Assembly: GCF_008704855.1 (NCBI RefSeq)
Contig: NZ_CP023691.1
Span: 1,550,001-1,614,000, forward strand
Length of the DNA: 64,000 bases
Direction: 5' to 3'
From: Streptomyces platensis
Lineage (GTDB): Bacteria; Actinomycetota; Actinomycetes; Streptomycetales; Streptomycetaceae
The position numbers and the translations under genes are program-made. The notes under the pieces are model-generated. The model was not told the origin of the DNA and did no database searches. It saw only the letters and a list, made by a program, of their open reading frames with translations. Below, one piece after another: positions 1 to 9,000 of the stretch (within the stretch, counting starts at the first letter, position 1; every line of letters begins with the position of its first letter).

Positions 1-68
1 AGAACGCCCAGAACGCCGCCCACGGGGTGCGGCTGGACGCTCTCAAGGACTTCGGGGGGAAGAAGTGA
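1..68 (+). CDS. C-terminal end of an upstream gene (partial)
   Basis: The last 21 codons of a gene that begins outside the window, in the frame ending at TGA 66-68. The visible tail reads NAQNAAHGVRLDALKDFGGKK. Its stop overlaps the GTG of the next gene (GTGA), so the two are probably translationally coupled. This suggests an accessory component of the toxin locus, but the tail is too short to assign a family. Confidence 0.6.
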   Translation, partial: NAQNAAHGVRLDALKDFGGKK

Positions 69-2881
69 GCGGCGGACCGGTCGACCCGGCCGATGTACCG
101 GTCTTCACCGGCGATCTGGACGTTCTGGAAGCCAAGACGAAGGCGCTCTCCCTTGGCGGCTCCAAGGTCCAAACCGCTGGCTCGGACGTCCACAAGTCCT
201 TCGGCGGACTGGCCGCCTTCTACAAGGCACCCGAGGCGGAGCAGCTGTTCGGCGTCACCAAACCGGTGGAGCGCACGGCGCACGACCTGAGCGATGACAT
301 GCACGCCATCGCCGGGGCTCTGAGCACCTACGCCCGTGAGATCAGGCCACTGATCCACCGGCTGGAGCAGCTCAAGCAGGAAGCCGCCGATTTCCGCGAC
401 AACGAGGCCGCCGAAGACGACTGGAGCGAAGACGGCGACCTGACCGACGAGAACCTGGGCCGCCGCAACAAGATCGCCGAGGTCTGGGCAGCGTTCCAGG
501 AAGCCGAACGCGACTGCCACGCCAAGATCGTCGCGCTGGTACCAGGAGGCAAGGCACTCCACACGATCGACGCCTCCCACAAGAAGGGATACGGCTACGA
601 CGCCGAAGCCCTCAAGGCATCCAAGAGCCTGCCCTGGGGCGACACGGTCGAGGAATCCGTTCCCTGGTGGCACGTGGGAGAGCACCTCTGGGACTTCGGC
701 AAGGGCTTCATCGTCGACGGCGTGGGGGGCACCATCGACGGCATCTACACCCTCTTCGGCGGGCACGGCGGGGACGCCGCCGGCGAGGCGTGGGCCGGTC
801 TGGCCAAGCTCTCCACCGCAGTGGCGATCACCACCACGCCCGGTTTGAACGTCGCCTACTGGATGGCGCCGGGGAAGATGCTCCCCTCCTGGCTACGGGA
901 CTCGCGTACCGCAGTGGTGGATACCGGCAAGGCCCTTGTGGCCTGGGACCAGTGGGAATCGAACGGCTCCCGAGCCGCCGGCGCGGTCACCTTCAACATC
1001 GTGACCGCCCTCTTCACCCGCGGTGGCGGTGCCGCCGTGCAGGGCGCGGGCAAGGCAGGCGCGCTGGCCAAGGGCCTGTCCGTCGTCAGCAAGGTGGGCA
1101 GCGCCGTCGACCCGATGACCTACGTCATCAAGGGCGCAGGCGCGGGCCTGTCGAAGGTCGGCGACGTGCTGGCCCACCTCAAGGGCCTCGGCCACGTCGA
1201 GACCCCGAAGATCTCCGAGGGCGCCTACAGCCTGCCTGAAGGCGCCGTCGAGATGCCGGACGGCACGATCCAGCTGCCCAAGGACGCCGCCATCCCGGAA
1301 GGGGCAACCAAACTCCCGGGCGGCAGAATCGAGCTGCCCAAGGACACGGTCACCTTCCCACCGGGGACGGTGAAAGATCCGGTCACCGGCAAGTACATGG
1401 ACCCTAGAACCGACATCTACAACGAGGACGGCAGCCTCTTCCAACGCGCCGAGGACGCCCACCAGGAGAAGCCCGCCCAACCCACCACGGGCGCGGACAA
1501 CCCACGAATCGAGACCCCGGCTCACCAGGAGCAGCGGGTCCTGGCCAGCGTCGGCGGACGAGGCGACGACTTCACACGCGTCGGCTCGGACATCCCCGAC
1601 CCGGCCCGCACCGGCGACAACCCGGGCCACGGCAACACCGGGCCGGACGACACCACCCCTACGGGGCGCGCCGGCGACCACGGGGCTCCGGGAGGTAACG
1701 CGGGCAACCACATGGCGACGAACAACCTGGGCAACGGGACAGGTGGCACCGGCCACACAGGCGACAACCATCCCGCGGGCGGCGCAGGCCACACGGACAC
1801 CCCGTCCACGGGCGGCGGTCACGACGTACCGGGCGGCTCCACGACCGACAGTGTCATGTCGGGCAGCTCCTCCACGGACAACGGTGTCCCGGGCGGTGGC
1901 CACCCGGCTACCCCTTCGCCGGACGCAGCCAACCCAGGCGGCGTGGACGACGCGACGCGCGCGGCCCATCACGCGGAGTACGAAGCTGCCCGTGAGAAGC
2001 CGGCCAAGGAGCGGACGCCCGCAGAACGGACGGCCATCACGCGTGAGCATGTGCGTCTGGCGAACGAGGATCCAGCCTGGCGAGCGGAGCACTACGACAA
2101 GTGGGGGCCCGGCTATCGCAACAGTGCCGAGGAAATGGTGGACGGACAGCTCCTGCCGAAGCTCGTAGAGAAGCCGAACGGCGGCTGGATGGCCGCCGAC
2201 GAACTGCCTTCCGCGGACCCGGAGAAGTTCCACCTCGACGACCTCGTACGGGGCCGGGACACCGTCAGCCCGCAAGGCCACCTCGATCACCTCGACGACG
2301 TTTCAGCCAAGCGCACAGCAGGCATGGACCTGACCAACGCCGAGAATGCCTACAAGAACAACCCGACCGATGAGACCGCGAAGGCTCTCGCCAACGCGCA
2401 GGAGCACTTCGACAAGACAGTCGGCGAGGGCGTCTCCAACAACACCAAACTCGGCGAGGCCCTCGGCGAGGAGGCCGCACGCCGACACATGCTCCTACAG
2501 AAGGAGTTCGCGGGGGCCCACGAGATCACCGACCTTCCCGAGACGCCCAACGGTTCAAAGAGGTTCGACCAGCTCTGGCGTGACAAGGACGGCAGCCTCA
2601 TCATCGTCGAGGCGAAGGGACCGAACGCGCGACTGGACTGGCGCCGGGGCAATGGTGCGCTCGACAGGGGCACCATGGTGAAACAGGGAACCATCGAGTA
2701 TGTCCGCACAATCTGTGCCGATATGGAGCAGCGCGCCCTTCTGTCGCCGAAAGACGCCCAGTACGCCAGGGAGATTAGAGAGGCCATCGAGAACAAGAGC
2801 CTGCGCTACGTTCTCGTCCAGGCCACCGAGAACACTGGTCAGTATGCTGGTGCTGAGCTCAAGCACTTCAAAATCTTCTAA
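65..2881 (+). CDS. Polymorphic toxin-like protein with C-terminal restriction-endonuclease-fold tip
   Basis: A 938-residue modular protein. Residues 1-190 are charged and helical. Residues ~215-380 are glycine/alanine-rich with hydrophobic stretches. Residues ~395-445 contain imperfect repeats of the type LPxGAxxxPxGxIxLPKD. Residues ~500-650 form a Gly/Asp/Thr-rich linker. The C-terminal ~290 residues form a compact domain ending in FDQLWRD...IVEAKG; Asp835, Glu849 and Lys851 fit the D...ExK core of PD-(D/E)XK nucleases (Tox-REase type). This N-variable/C-toxin layout is typical of contact-dependent toxins in Streptomyces. An Imm49 immunity gene starts 12 bp after the stop, which supports the role. 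No signal peptide is visible, so a specialised export route is likely. The tip's nuclease activity is inferred from the motif only. Confidence 0.75.
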   Translation: MSGGPVDPADVPVFTGDLDVLEAKTKALSLGGSKVQTAGSDVHKSFGGLAAFYKAPEAEQLFGVTKPVERTAHDLSDDMHAIAGALSTYAREIRPLIHRLEQLKQEAADFRDNEAAEDDWSEDGDLTDENLGRRNKIAEVWAAFQEAERDCHAKIVALVPGGKALHTIDASHKKGYGYDAEALKASKSLPWGDTVEESVPWWHVGEHLWDFGKGFIVDGVGGTIDGIYTLFGGHGGDAAGEAWAGLAKLSTAVAITTTPGLNVAYWMAPGKMLPSWLRDSRTAVVDTGKALVAWDQWESNGSRAAGAVTFNIVTALFTRGGGAAVQGAGKAGALAKGLSVVSKVGSAVDPMTYVIKGAGAGLSKVGDVLAHLKGLGHVETPKISEGAYSLPEGAVEMPDGTIQLPKDAAIPEGATKLPGGRIELPKDTVTFPPGTVKDPVTGKYMDPRTDIYNEDGSLFQRAEDAHQEKPAQPTTGADNPRIETPAHQEQRVLASVGGRGDDFTRVGSDIPDPARTGDNPGHGNTGPDDTTPTGRAGDHGAPGGNAGNHMATNNLGNGTGGTGHTGDNHPAGGAGHTDTPSTGGGHDVPGGSTTDSVMSGSSSTDNGVPGGGHPATPSPDAANPGGVDDATRAAHHAEYEAAREKPAKERTPAERTAITREHVRLANEDPAWRAEHYDKWGPGYRNSAEEMVDGQLLPKLVEKPNGGWMAADELPSADPEKFHLDDLVRGRDTVSPQGHLDHLDDVSAKRTAGMDLTNAENAYKNNPTDETAKALANAQEHFDKTVGEGVSNNTKLGEALGEEAARRHMLLQKEFAGAHEITDLPETPNGSKRFDQLWRDKDGSLIIVEAKGPNARLDWRRGNGALDRGTMVKQGTIEYVRTICADMEQRALLSPKDAQYAREIREAIENKSLRYVLVQATENTGQYAGAELKHFKIF

Positions 2882-2892
2882 GGAGAAACGCG

Positions 2893-3744
2893 TTGGTCTC
2901 GAGCATCCCCCGCCACCCCTTTCCCACAGGGAACGCGGAAGACGGCCTCGCTGTGCTCCAGGAGAACGCGCAGAAACTGGTCGACGGTCTGGAAGCGGGC
3001 ACCACCAATCTGGGTGATGCCCTGGGCACCACGCTCACCCTGGCCGAGGCACACTGCCTGATGGACCCGCGGGCCGCGATCTTCCCCACGTGGGATGCCT
3101 GGGTGAATGCGATGCAGGTCGGCTCCGCCCTGTTCGCCGCTGCAACCACAACCGAAGAGCAGGTGCAGTGCCGCATCGCGCACAAGGACCGCACGCTCCA
3201 GGCCACCGGTCCGGAGTGGTACGTGCACCCGGGATCCTGGCTCAGTGCCTTCTACCTGGCGGTGGTGTGCAGGGAGAAGGACAGGATTACGTCCCTGTGC
3301 CGGGTGCCGCTGTCCGTGCTGCGAGAGAACGGCTCGCGTTTCGGCGAGTACGACTACGCTTGGATCGACACTCTCCAGACCTATTGGCTCGGAGGTCAGG
3401 ACCTCGTCCCGAAGCTAGTGACTGCGGTCGACGCCACCGCCCCGGAAGCCGTCGACGACCCTGAGACGGTGGGCAAGCTGCTGTACCCCCCGATGGAGAT
3501 GTTCCACCGCTTCGTCCGCAAGGACCGAGACGGATTCAACCGGGCGCTGGCCAACGCCCTCCAGTGGCACAAGGAGTACTGGAGCGAGGAGGAGCGAGCC
3601 TTCCAGATCTCGGGCCTCGTCGCCCTCGCCCCTCTCGCCATGGCCTGCATCGCCCACGACGCGGGCATCCCCATCGAGGTCGAGTCCGAATATCTGCCCG
3701 CCGTCCTCATCAAGCGCAACTGGTGCGGCGAGTTCCCCACGTGA
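2893..3744 (+). CDS. Imm49 family immunity protein
   Basis: A 283-residue cytosolic protein of the Imm49 family, predicted to neutralise the toxin encoded immediately upstream. Family-like segments include WDAWVNAMQVGSALFAAATT, PGSWLSAFYLAVVCREKDR, the YAWIDTLQTYWLGGQDL block, and the C-terminal WCGEF. A TTG start at 2893 is chosen because AGGAG lies at 2881-2885 with ideal spacing; that Shine-Dalgarno begins at the toxin stop, so the genes are co-transcribed. The length is normal for Imm49. The family and context are convincing; the exact cognate toxin target is inferred. Confidence 0.85.
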   Translation: MVSSIPRHPFPTGNAEDGLAVLQENAQKLVDGLEAGTTNLGDALGTTLTLAEAHCLMDPRAAIFPTWDAWVNAMQVGSALFAAATTTEEQVQCRIAHKDRTLQATGPEWYVHPGSWLSAFYLAVVCREKDRITSLCRVPLSVLRENGSRFGEYDYAWIDTLQTYWLGGQDLVPKLVTAVDATAPEAVDDPETVGKLLYPPMEMFHRFVRKDRDGFNRALANALQWHKEYWSEEERAFQISGLVALAPLAMACIAHDAGIPIEVESEYLPAVLIKRNWCGEFPT

Positions 3745-3758
3745 GACACCTGGAACAG

Positions 3759-4618
3759 ATGGCAACGCGCATTCCGCGCCAGGACTATCAGAAGGACACG
3801 ATGGCGGCGGTGGTTCCCATCATGGAGGAGTCACCATCGGAATCGCTGGAGAGGATCGAGACCTCACACAGCTCCAGGTCGGATGCCGCCATGGAGTCAC
3901 TGAACGTCACACTCGTCCGCTCTGTGGGGGACCCCGGTGCCGTCATGCTGGAGACGTGGGAGTCCTGACCGCTGGCCATGCAGGTGCATTCCGCCGTCTT
4001 CGCCGCCGCCGATCCCGACCGGGAGGCGATCACCTGCAAGACCGCCAGGAGGAGCGCCACCTCGCCACCACCGGGACGCAGACCCACCTCAACGCAGACA
4101 CCTGGCTCGACGCCTTCTACCTCGCGGTCATCTGCCGTGAAGCAGCCCGCCTCGACATGCTGGCCCGGATCCCAGTGTCCCTGCTGCGCGACCTCGGCGG
4201 CGCCCTGGACGAGTACACCTACACCTGGGTGGAGACCCTCCAGAGCTTCTGGCTCCACCGGGACGACCTGCGCACGCACCTGGTGCGCGCCGTGGACCTG
4301 AGCGCTCCCGAACAGGCCCGCGTCGTCGACGCGGAGGAGATGGGCAATCTGCGGTACCCGCCGATCATGATGCTCTACCGCTACCAGCGCAACGACGCCG
4401 CCGGCTTCAACGGCGCCCTGGCCGACGCCGTCCGCTGGCACAAGGAGTACTGGACCGCAGTCGAGGACCGCACCCACAACATCCTGAGCGTCGTAGCCCT
4501 CGCCCCGCTGGCGATCGCCTGCCTGGCCAAGGCCAACGGCCTCCCGATCGAGGTCGAGACCGACTACCTCCCCGAGGCCCTCCTCGACTTCGCCTGGCGC
4601 GGCGAGTTCGACGCCTAA
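3759..4618 (+). pseudogene. Second Imm49 copy, inactivated by a nonsense codon and a frameshift
   Basis: Immediately downstream of the intact Imm49 gene lies a diverged second copy. The N-terminal part starts at ATG 3759 (MATRIPRQDYQKDTMAAVV) and reads to LETWES. There TGA 3966-3968 sits where the intact paralogue has the Trp codon of WDAWVNAMQV. The same frame then resumes as AMQVHSAVFAAADPDREAI. A frameshift at about 4045-4060 moves the rest (THLNADTWLDAFYLAVICRE through the C-terminal WRGEF) into another frame, which stays open to 4618. A GTG at 3956 could start a shortened product, but the N-terminal third would be lost. Confidence 0.8.
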
Positions 4619-4834
4619 CACCGCCTAGCCTGCCGGATTACCCAGCATGTCCGGTTCCTCCCTGAGGGCGTCGCACAGCCCGTCCTCTAAATGCCGGTGC
4701 CCGGCTCTCCCTCCTGGGCGCCTCGGTACCGAGCCGAGGGAGGAACAGCCTTCCGGGCTGCGGCAACGACCTCATACGGGCCTGCACCAAGGGTGCTCCT
4801 GGCTCTTGGCCCTCCCGCTAACCTTGCACACACA

Positions 4835-5090
4835 GCCGTCTTCGGGATTCGAACCCGAGACCTACGCATTACGAGACCGAAAGGGATCATGTTGTCCGAT
4901 GCCTCGTGGTGCCACCTCGTGACGTTTTCGCTGATCAGAACGGGTGCACCAGGTTGGGGCGTGCCGCCCCGTGCTATACCGTCCAAAGGCATCTGTCCAC
5001 CGGCTGTCCACCGGCGCACCTCGCCGCTCACCACGTAGTAATCACCTTCCCGCATGCTGGGACCACGGAACGTTGTCCGGTTCACCCAGA
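4835..5090. repeat. Left att-like repeat: tRNA-Thr 3' half plus element arm
   Basis: Positions 4841-4879 (39 bp) match 38371-38409 exactly. On the minus strand they spell the anticodon loop (CTCGTAA, anticodon CGT), variable loop and T-arm of a tRNA-Thr. The acceptor strand at 4835-4840 differs from the right copy at one base. The 5' half of the tRNA is absent. To the right, about 210 bp are clearly similar to the sequence following the right copy (for example GTGACG...GCTGATCAGA and GTCCAAAGGC...TGTCCACCGG). This is the expected signature of a site-specific integration junction in a tRNA gene. Confidence 0.8.
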
Positions 5091-5585
5091 CTCCCGCGCT
5101 TGTCGGGACCCGACGCGGAGCAGATACCGGGAATGCGCGCGGGAACCAGTGCAACCCCGGATGTCTCCGCAAGGCGGAGACACGCCGTGGGACGGCCGTA
5201 CGGAGGCCGCCAAGAAAGCGTCCGCTCCGTGCCAGCGGAGACGCTTCGTATAACGGCAGCCGAGCGGATACCGTCACTCTGATCCCGATGTGATGATCTT
5301 GGTGTGGCTGGTGCGATGACGGTGTCGGAGCCGTCCTGGACAGCCCCGCTCTCCGGGCAGAGCCCACGTGCCTTCGGGAAGCTGGAGACGGAGTGAGGGG
5401 CAGGGTGCGGACGTGGTCCGCAGCGGACGGCCCTGGAGCCTTCCGCTAGAGAACCAGGCACTGCTGGTCGCGGGTACTGGCGAACGAACCTGACCATGCG
5501 GCAGTTCGCGCCGCTGTTCCGGTCTGGATGCGGCTGCGTCCCGGTGATATCTGTTGAGATCGCCAAGCGCAGCAAGGGGGATGGT
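5091..5585. other. Intergenic region left of the ABC-3C operon
   Basis: No convincing gene is seen. A short hairpin (GTCTCCGC/GCGGAGAC) lies near 5163-5181, and the element GCGGAGACGC recurs near 5235. A purine-rich AAGGGGG at about 5574-5580 is the ribosome-binding site of the downstream operon. The promoter of that operon probably lies here, but no confident -35/-10 pair was identified. Confidence 0.4.
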
Positions 5586-6686
5586 GTGACGAGCCAGCAT
5601 GACGGTCAGCCGGGGGGCAAAGAGCGGCGGGCACTGACAGTGCTGCCGCCTAGGCTCAGCATGCCGAGGATGGCGACGCCGAAGCAGACGGTCACTCTCC
5701 TGTACGACCCCGGCGAATTTGAGGAGTTCGTGAAGGAATGGGTGCCGACGCAGGGGGCGAAGTACGACCTCATTGAGCGGCAAGGTGGCGCGGGGGACCA
5801 TGGCATCGACGTGGCAGGCTTCCTGACGCAGGCGAAGCTGGAGGGGGAATGGCACAACTACCAGTGCAAGCAGTACAAACGGGATCTGTCCTGGACCACT
5901 GCGGCCCAGGAGATGCGGAAGATGTTCGTGGCCGCCGCGGCCGGTCATTTCACCATCCCCAGCCGCTACGTCTTCGTTGCTCTCACATTCGCTGCCAGCC
6001 TGAAGCGCCTCATCTCGAAGCCGTCCGAGTGCCGGGCAAAGTTCCTGGAGGAACTGTCCACGACCAGGGACAAGCTCGTGACCAAGCTCGATGATGACGA
6101 GCGCCGCAAGGTGGAGGAGCTGGCGGAAGGCACCGACTTCGGCATGTTCTCGTGCATCGACCTTGATCAGGTGCTCGAAGAGCACATGACCACGCCGCAC
6201 TGGCTCGCGCGTTTCCCGCACGTTCCGCCGGCGAACGGGCCGATCAAGCTGACTCCTCCCGAGCGGCCCCGGCACGACGAGGCACGGTACGTGCAGCGCC
6301 TCGTCGATGTCTATCGTGAGCGGTTTCCCGACAAGATCAACACCCTGGAGCAGGTCGAGGACGTGGCCGAGGCCAAGGGGCACCTCCTGCGACAGCGGGT
6401 GGCTTTCTTCGCCGCCGAGTCCGTGCGCGTGTTCGCGCGGGACTCGACCACGCCGGAATACTTTGACCAGGTCAAAGAAGATGTCTACACAATTGTCGTG
6501 GAGGAGTCGGAGCGGTCTCACCCCAACGGCTGGGAACGCCACGCAGCCGTCATGATCTGCGCGGGAACCGTGGAAGTAACCGAGACGATCCTCAAGCCCT
6601 ACGTGGGGCCGCAGGTCCGCAAGGGGGTATGCCACCACCTGGCGAACGACAACCACCTTATCTGGTGTCGGGAGGGAGAACAGTGA
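5586..6686 (+). CDS. ABC-3C system effector with Mrr-like PD-(D/E)XK nuclease domain
   Basis: A 366-residue protein, first gene of a three-gene operon. GTG 5586 is chosen because AAGGGGG lies 6 nt upstream; longer in-frame readings extend into non-coding sequence. The N-terminal ~120 residues form an Mrr-like restriction fold: FEEFVKEW, then DHGIDVAGF with Asp75, then YQCKQYK with Gln93-x-Lys95, the D...QxK catalytic signature. The remainder resembles the C-terminal module that couples effectors to ABC-three-component machinery. The stop overlaps the next gene by 4 nt (GTGA). In this system class (defined comparatively in the ABC-ATPase classification literature) the nuclease is the predicted toxic effector released on invader sensing. 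Confidence 0.75.
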   Translation: MTSQHDGQPGGKERRALTVLPPRLSMPRMATPKQTVTLLYDPGEFEEFVKEWVPTQGAKYDLIERQGGAGDHGIDVAGFLTQAKLEGEWHNYQCKQYKRDLSWTTAAQEMRKMFVAAAAGHFTIPSRYVFVALTFAASLKRLISKPSECRAKFLEELSTTRDKLVTKLDDDERRKVEELAEGTDFGMFSCIDLDQVLEEHMTTPHWLARFPHVPPANGPIKLTPPERPRHDEARYVQRLVDVYRERFPDKINTLEQVEDVAEAKGHLLRQRVAFFAAESVRVFARDSTTPEYFDQVKEDVYTIVVEESERSHPNGWERHAAVMICAGTVEVTETILKPYVGPQVRKGVCHHLANDNHLIWCREGEQ

Positions 6687-7144
6687 CCCCGCTCAACAGC
6701 TCACTCGAGGTGGGCGTGCGCGCTCTTGTCCTCCTGGCCGAGAGCCACCCCCAGCCCCTCGACCTCACCCAGCTCGCCGCGCTGGACTACCTCGTACTCC
6801 ACAGCGGCGAGTTCGACGGCCCGCACAGCCTCCACCCTGACCTGCCGGCCCAGGAAGGCGAACTCGGCAGGAAGCGAGAACTCCTCGAACAAGGTCTTCT
6901 CGTGCTGATCCGGGCCGGGCTGGCCGACCTCGTCAGCAGCGACGACGGCCTCATGTACGCGGCCACGGAAAACGGCCCCACCTTCATCGAAGTGCTGGAA
7001 GCCCCCTACGTCGCATCTCTGCGCGAACGCGCCGAGTGGGCCCTCCACCACTGCGCCTCCCCGGCGCACGCCCGCAGCGTGACCCACCAGATCATCAACC
7101 GCGCCGCAACAGGCTCCGCATCCGAAGGGGCTGGCCATGGCTGA
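6683..7144 (+). CDS. ABC-three-component system middle component (type 2-like)
   Basis: A 153-residue cytosolic protein. GTG 6683 overlaps the preceding stop and is preceded by GGAGGGAG. The N-terminus NSSLEVGVRALVLLAE, followed by LAALDYLVLHSGEFDGPHSLHP and RKRELLEQGLLVLIRAGL, matches my recollection of the MC2 family that sits between an effector and a DUF3732 ATPase. It is probably a winged-helix-like adaptor linking the two. It overlaps the ATPase gene by 8 nt, so expression of the three products is tightly coupled. The call rests on sequence resemblance and gene order together. Confidence 0.75.
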   Translation: MTPLNSSLEVGVRALVLLAESHPQPLDLTQLAALDYLVLHSGEFDGPHSLHPDLPAQEGELGRKRELLEQGLLVLIRAGLADLVSSDDGLMYAATENGPTFIEVLEAPYVASLRERAEWALHHCASPAHARSVTHQIINRAATGSASEGAGHG

Positions 7145-8999
7145 CCTGCGTCTGACACACCTCACCTACGCCTCCTCGACCAAGCCGCTCGCCACAGTGG
7201 ACTTCGCCCCGTCCCTCACTGTCGTCTACGGCGCCTCGGACACCGGCAAATCGTTCGTCGCGGAGTCCATCGAGTACATGCTCGGCGGCAGCAAGCTCGA
7301 CCCCGTCTCCGAAGCCGAGGGATACAGCCAGATCCTCCTCGGCCTCAAACTCGACGACGGGACCCCGCTCACCCTGCTGCGTGTCCCGGACAGCAACACC
7401 ATCCACGTGTACTGGGCCGACCTGCGGGAACAGGTGACCCGCCCCTCCGACTTCGACGTCAAGGCCCAGCACACCGCGCGCAGTAAGAACAGCCTCTCCC
7501 AGTTCCTCCTCGGCAGCCTCGGATGGGATGACCTGCGCATCCGCACGAACGATGTAGGCGGCACCCGCGAGCTGCGCCTGAGCGACCTGGTGCACCTCTC
7601 GGTCGTTCCCGAGAACCGCATGGTCGACAAACGCTCCCCAGTCCTGCACTCCTCCTCCGCCAACGGGAAAACCGCGGCGGCCTCCGTCATGCGGCTGCTG
7701 CTTACCGGAGAAGGCGACGCCGAGGTCACCACCGGCATGAACGCCGGCCAGCGCCGCGTCAACAAAGGGCAGGTCAGCCTCCTCGACCGGATCATCGTCG
7801 ACCTGCAGAACAAGCTCAGCACCTCCGAGAATATCCAGGAACTCCGTGACCGGCACCGGCGCCTGCAAACAACCATCGACGGCTACTCCCGCGCAGTCGA
7901 GACCATCACCCAACAGCACCTGAACTCCGTGGCCGAAAGCATGTCGGTCACGGAGGAGCTGGCCGGGATAGAAGCGCGCCTGGCCGAGGTCGGCGACCTC
8001 ATGTCCCGGTTCACCCTGCTGGAAAAGCAGTACCGCTCCGACATCGACCGGCTCGTCATGGTCACCGAGGCCGGCAACCTCCTGGGGTTCTTCAAGGTCG
8101 GCACCTGCGTCTTCTGCGGCGCCGAACCCGAACACCAGCACCCCGACCACAGCGAACGCGAGACGACTCAGCTACATCTCGCAGTGGAAACCGAGATGGC
8201 CAAGACCGCCTCCCTCCTCGATGACCTTCGGCCGACCATGCGCGACCTGCTCAGTCAGCTCGAAGAACTCAGCAGCCGCAGGGAGGAGCTGAAGGCATCC
8301 GCTGCTCGCCTCGACGCGGACATCTCCGTCACCCGGGGACGGCTCGCCCCGCTGCGCGAGGACATGGACCAGCATCTTGAGGTCCGCTCGGCCATCGAAC
8401 GTGACCTGGACCTTCACCAGCGCATCGAGGAACTGGAAGAACGCCGGTCGCAGCTGGACGGTGAAGCCGCAACGCCCACCCACCGGCCCACCGACTACAT
8501 TCCGAACGGGGTACTCTCCGCCTTTGACCGGGTCCTCCAGGACACGCTGGAGGCATGGAAGGTGCCCTCCGTCGAGTACGCGGAGTACGACCAGTACCAG
8601 ATGGAGATCAGGGCAGGTAACCGACTGCGGGCCTCTCGGGGCAAGGGCGTCCGCTCCGTGCTGCACTCCGCATTCACCACAGCCCTCGCCCACTACTGCC
8701 GTGAGCACGACCGGCCGCACCCCGGGCTCGTCGTCCTCGACTCGCCCGTCGTCACCTACCGCGGCCCCCACAGTGACCCCCAGGGCGACGCCCCAGGTGA
8801 CGACGTACCGATGACATCGACCGTCGTCGATCACTTCTACCGGAACATGCTCACCTTCCCAGGACAGGTGATCATCTTCGAGAACGGCGACCCGCCCCAC
8901 GACGTCATCGCCCAAGCCCGCACCCACCGGTTCGGCCTGCAAGAAGGCGACCGTGCCGGCTTCTTCCCTTCAAGGCGGGAGAGGCGGTCAGGTCCGTGA
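7137..8999 (+). CDS. DUF3732-type ABC/SMC-like ATPase of ABC-3C defence system
   Basis: A 620-residue Rad50/SMC-like ATPase. Walker A is GASDTGKS at residues 32-39. A long central region (about 230-460) is coiled-coil-like and interrupted by a CVFCGAEPEHQHPDH segment with Cys324/Cys327, a likely zinc hook or knuckle. The C-terminal half has VRSVLHSAF followed by Walker B LVVLDSP (Asp near 535) and a switch-like VIIFENGDPP. It is the sensor/ATPase of the operon. ATG 7137 overlaps the middle-component stop. The length is normal for DUF3732 proteins and no lesion is seen. Role in phage or plasmid defence is inferred from the family. Confidence 0.8.
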   Translation: MADLRLTHLTYASSTKPLATVDFAPSLTVVYGASDTGKSFVAESIEYMLGGSKLDPVSEAEGYSQILLGLKLDDGTPLTLLRVPDSNTIHVYWADLREQVTRPSDFDVKAQHTARSKNSLSQFLLGSLGWDDLRIRTNDVGGTRELRLSDLVHLSVVPENRMVDKRSPVLHSSSANGKTAAASVMRLLLTGEGDAEVTTGMNAGQRRVNKGQVSLLDRIIVDLQNKLSTSENIQELRDRHRRLQTTIDGYSRAVETITQQHLNSVAESMSVTEELAGIEARLAEVGDLMSRFTLLEKQYRSDIDRLVMVTEAGNLLGFFKVGTCVFCGAEPEHQHPDHSERETTQLHLAVETEMAKTASLLDDLRPTMRDLLSQLEELSSRREELKASAARLDADISVTRGRLAPLREDMDQHLEVRSAIERDLDLHQRIEELEERRSQLDGEAATPTHRPTDYIPNGVLSAFDRVLQDTLEAWKVPSVEYAEYDQYQMEIRAGNRLRASRGKGVRSVLHSAFTTALAHYCREHDRPHPGLVVLDSPVVTYRGPHSDPQGDAPGDDVPMTSTVVDHFYRNMLTFPGQVIIFENGDPPHDVIAQARTHRFGLQEGDRAGFFPSRRERRSGP

Positions 9000-9000
9000 G

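Noticed and set aside
893..2290. 465-codon open frame on the minus strand
   Set aside because: It is exactly antisense to the toxin gene, is Val/Arg/Gly-rich without motifs, and arises from high GC3 in the sense gene.
4835..4885. Functional tRNA-Thr gene
   Set aside because: Only the anticodon loop, T-arm and acceptor 3' strand are present at this place and at 38371-38409. The D-arm and acceptor 5' strand are missing, so neither copy can be a working tRNA.
4687..5367. 226-codon minus-strand frame across the left att copy
   Set aside because: Its only recognisable part (VMRRSRVRIPKT) is the common mistranslation of a tRNA T-arm; the rest lacks coding character.
5274..6656. 460-codon minus-strand open frame
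   Set aside because: Antisense to the ABC-3C effector, with Arg/His/Leu-rich composition and no ribosome-binding site; the sense gene has clear nuclease motifs.
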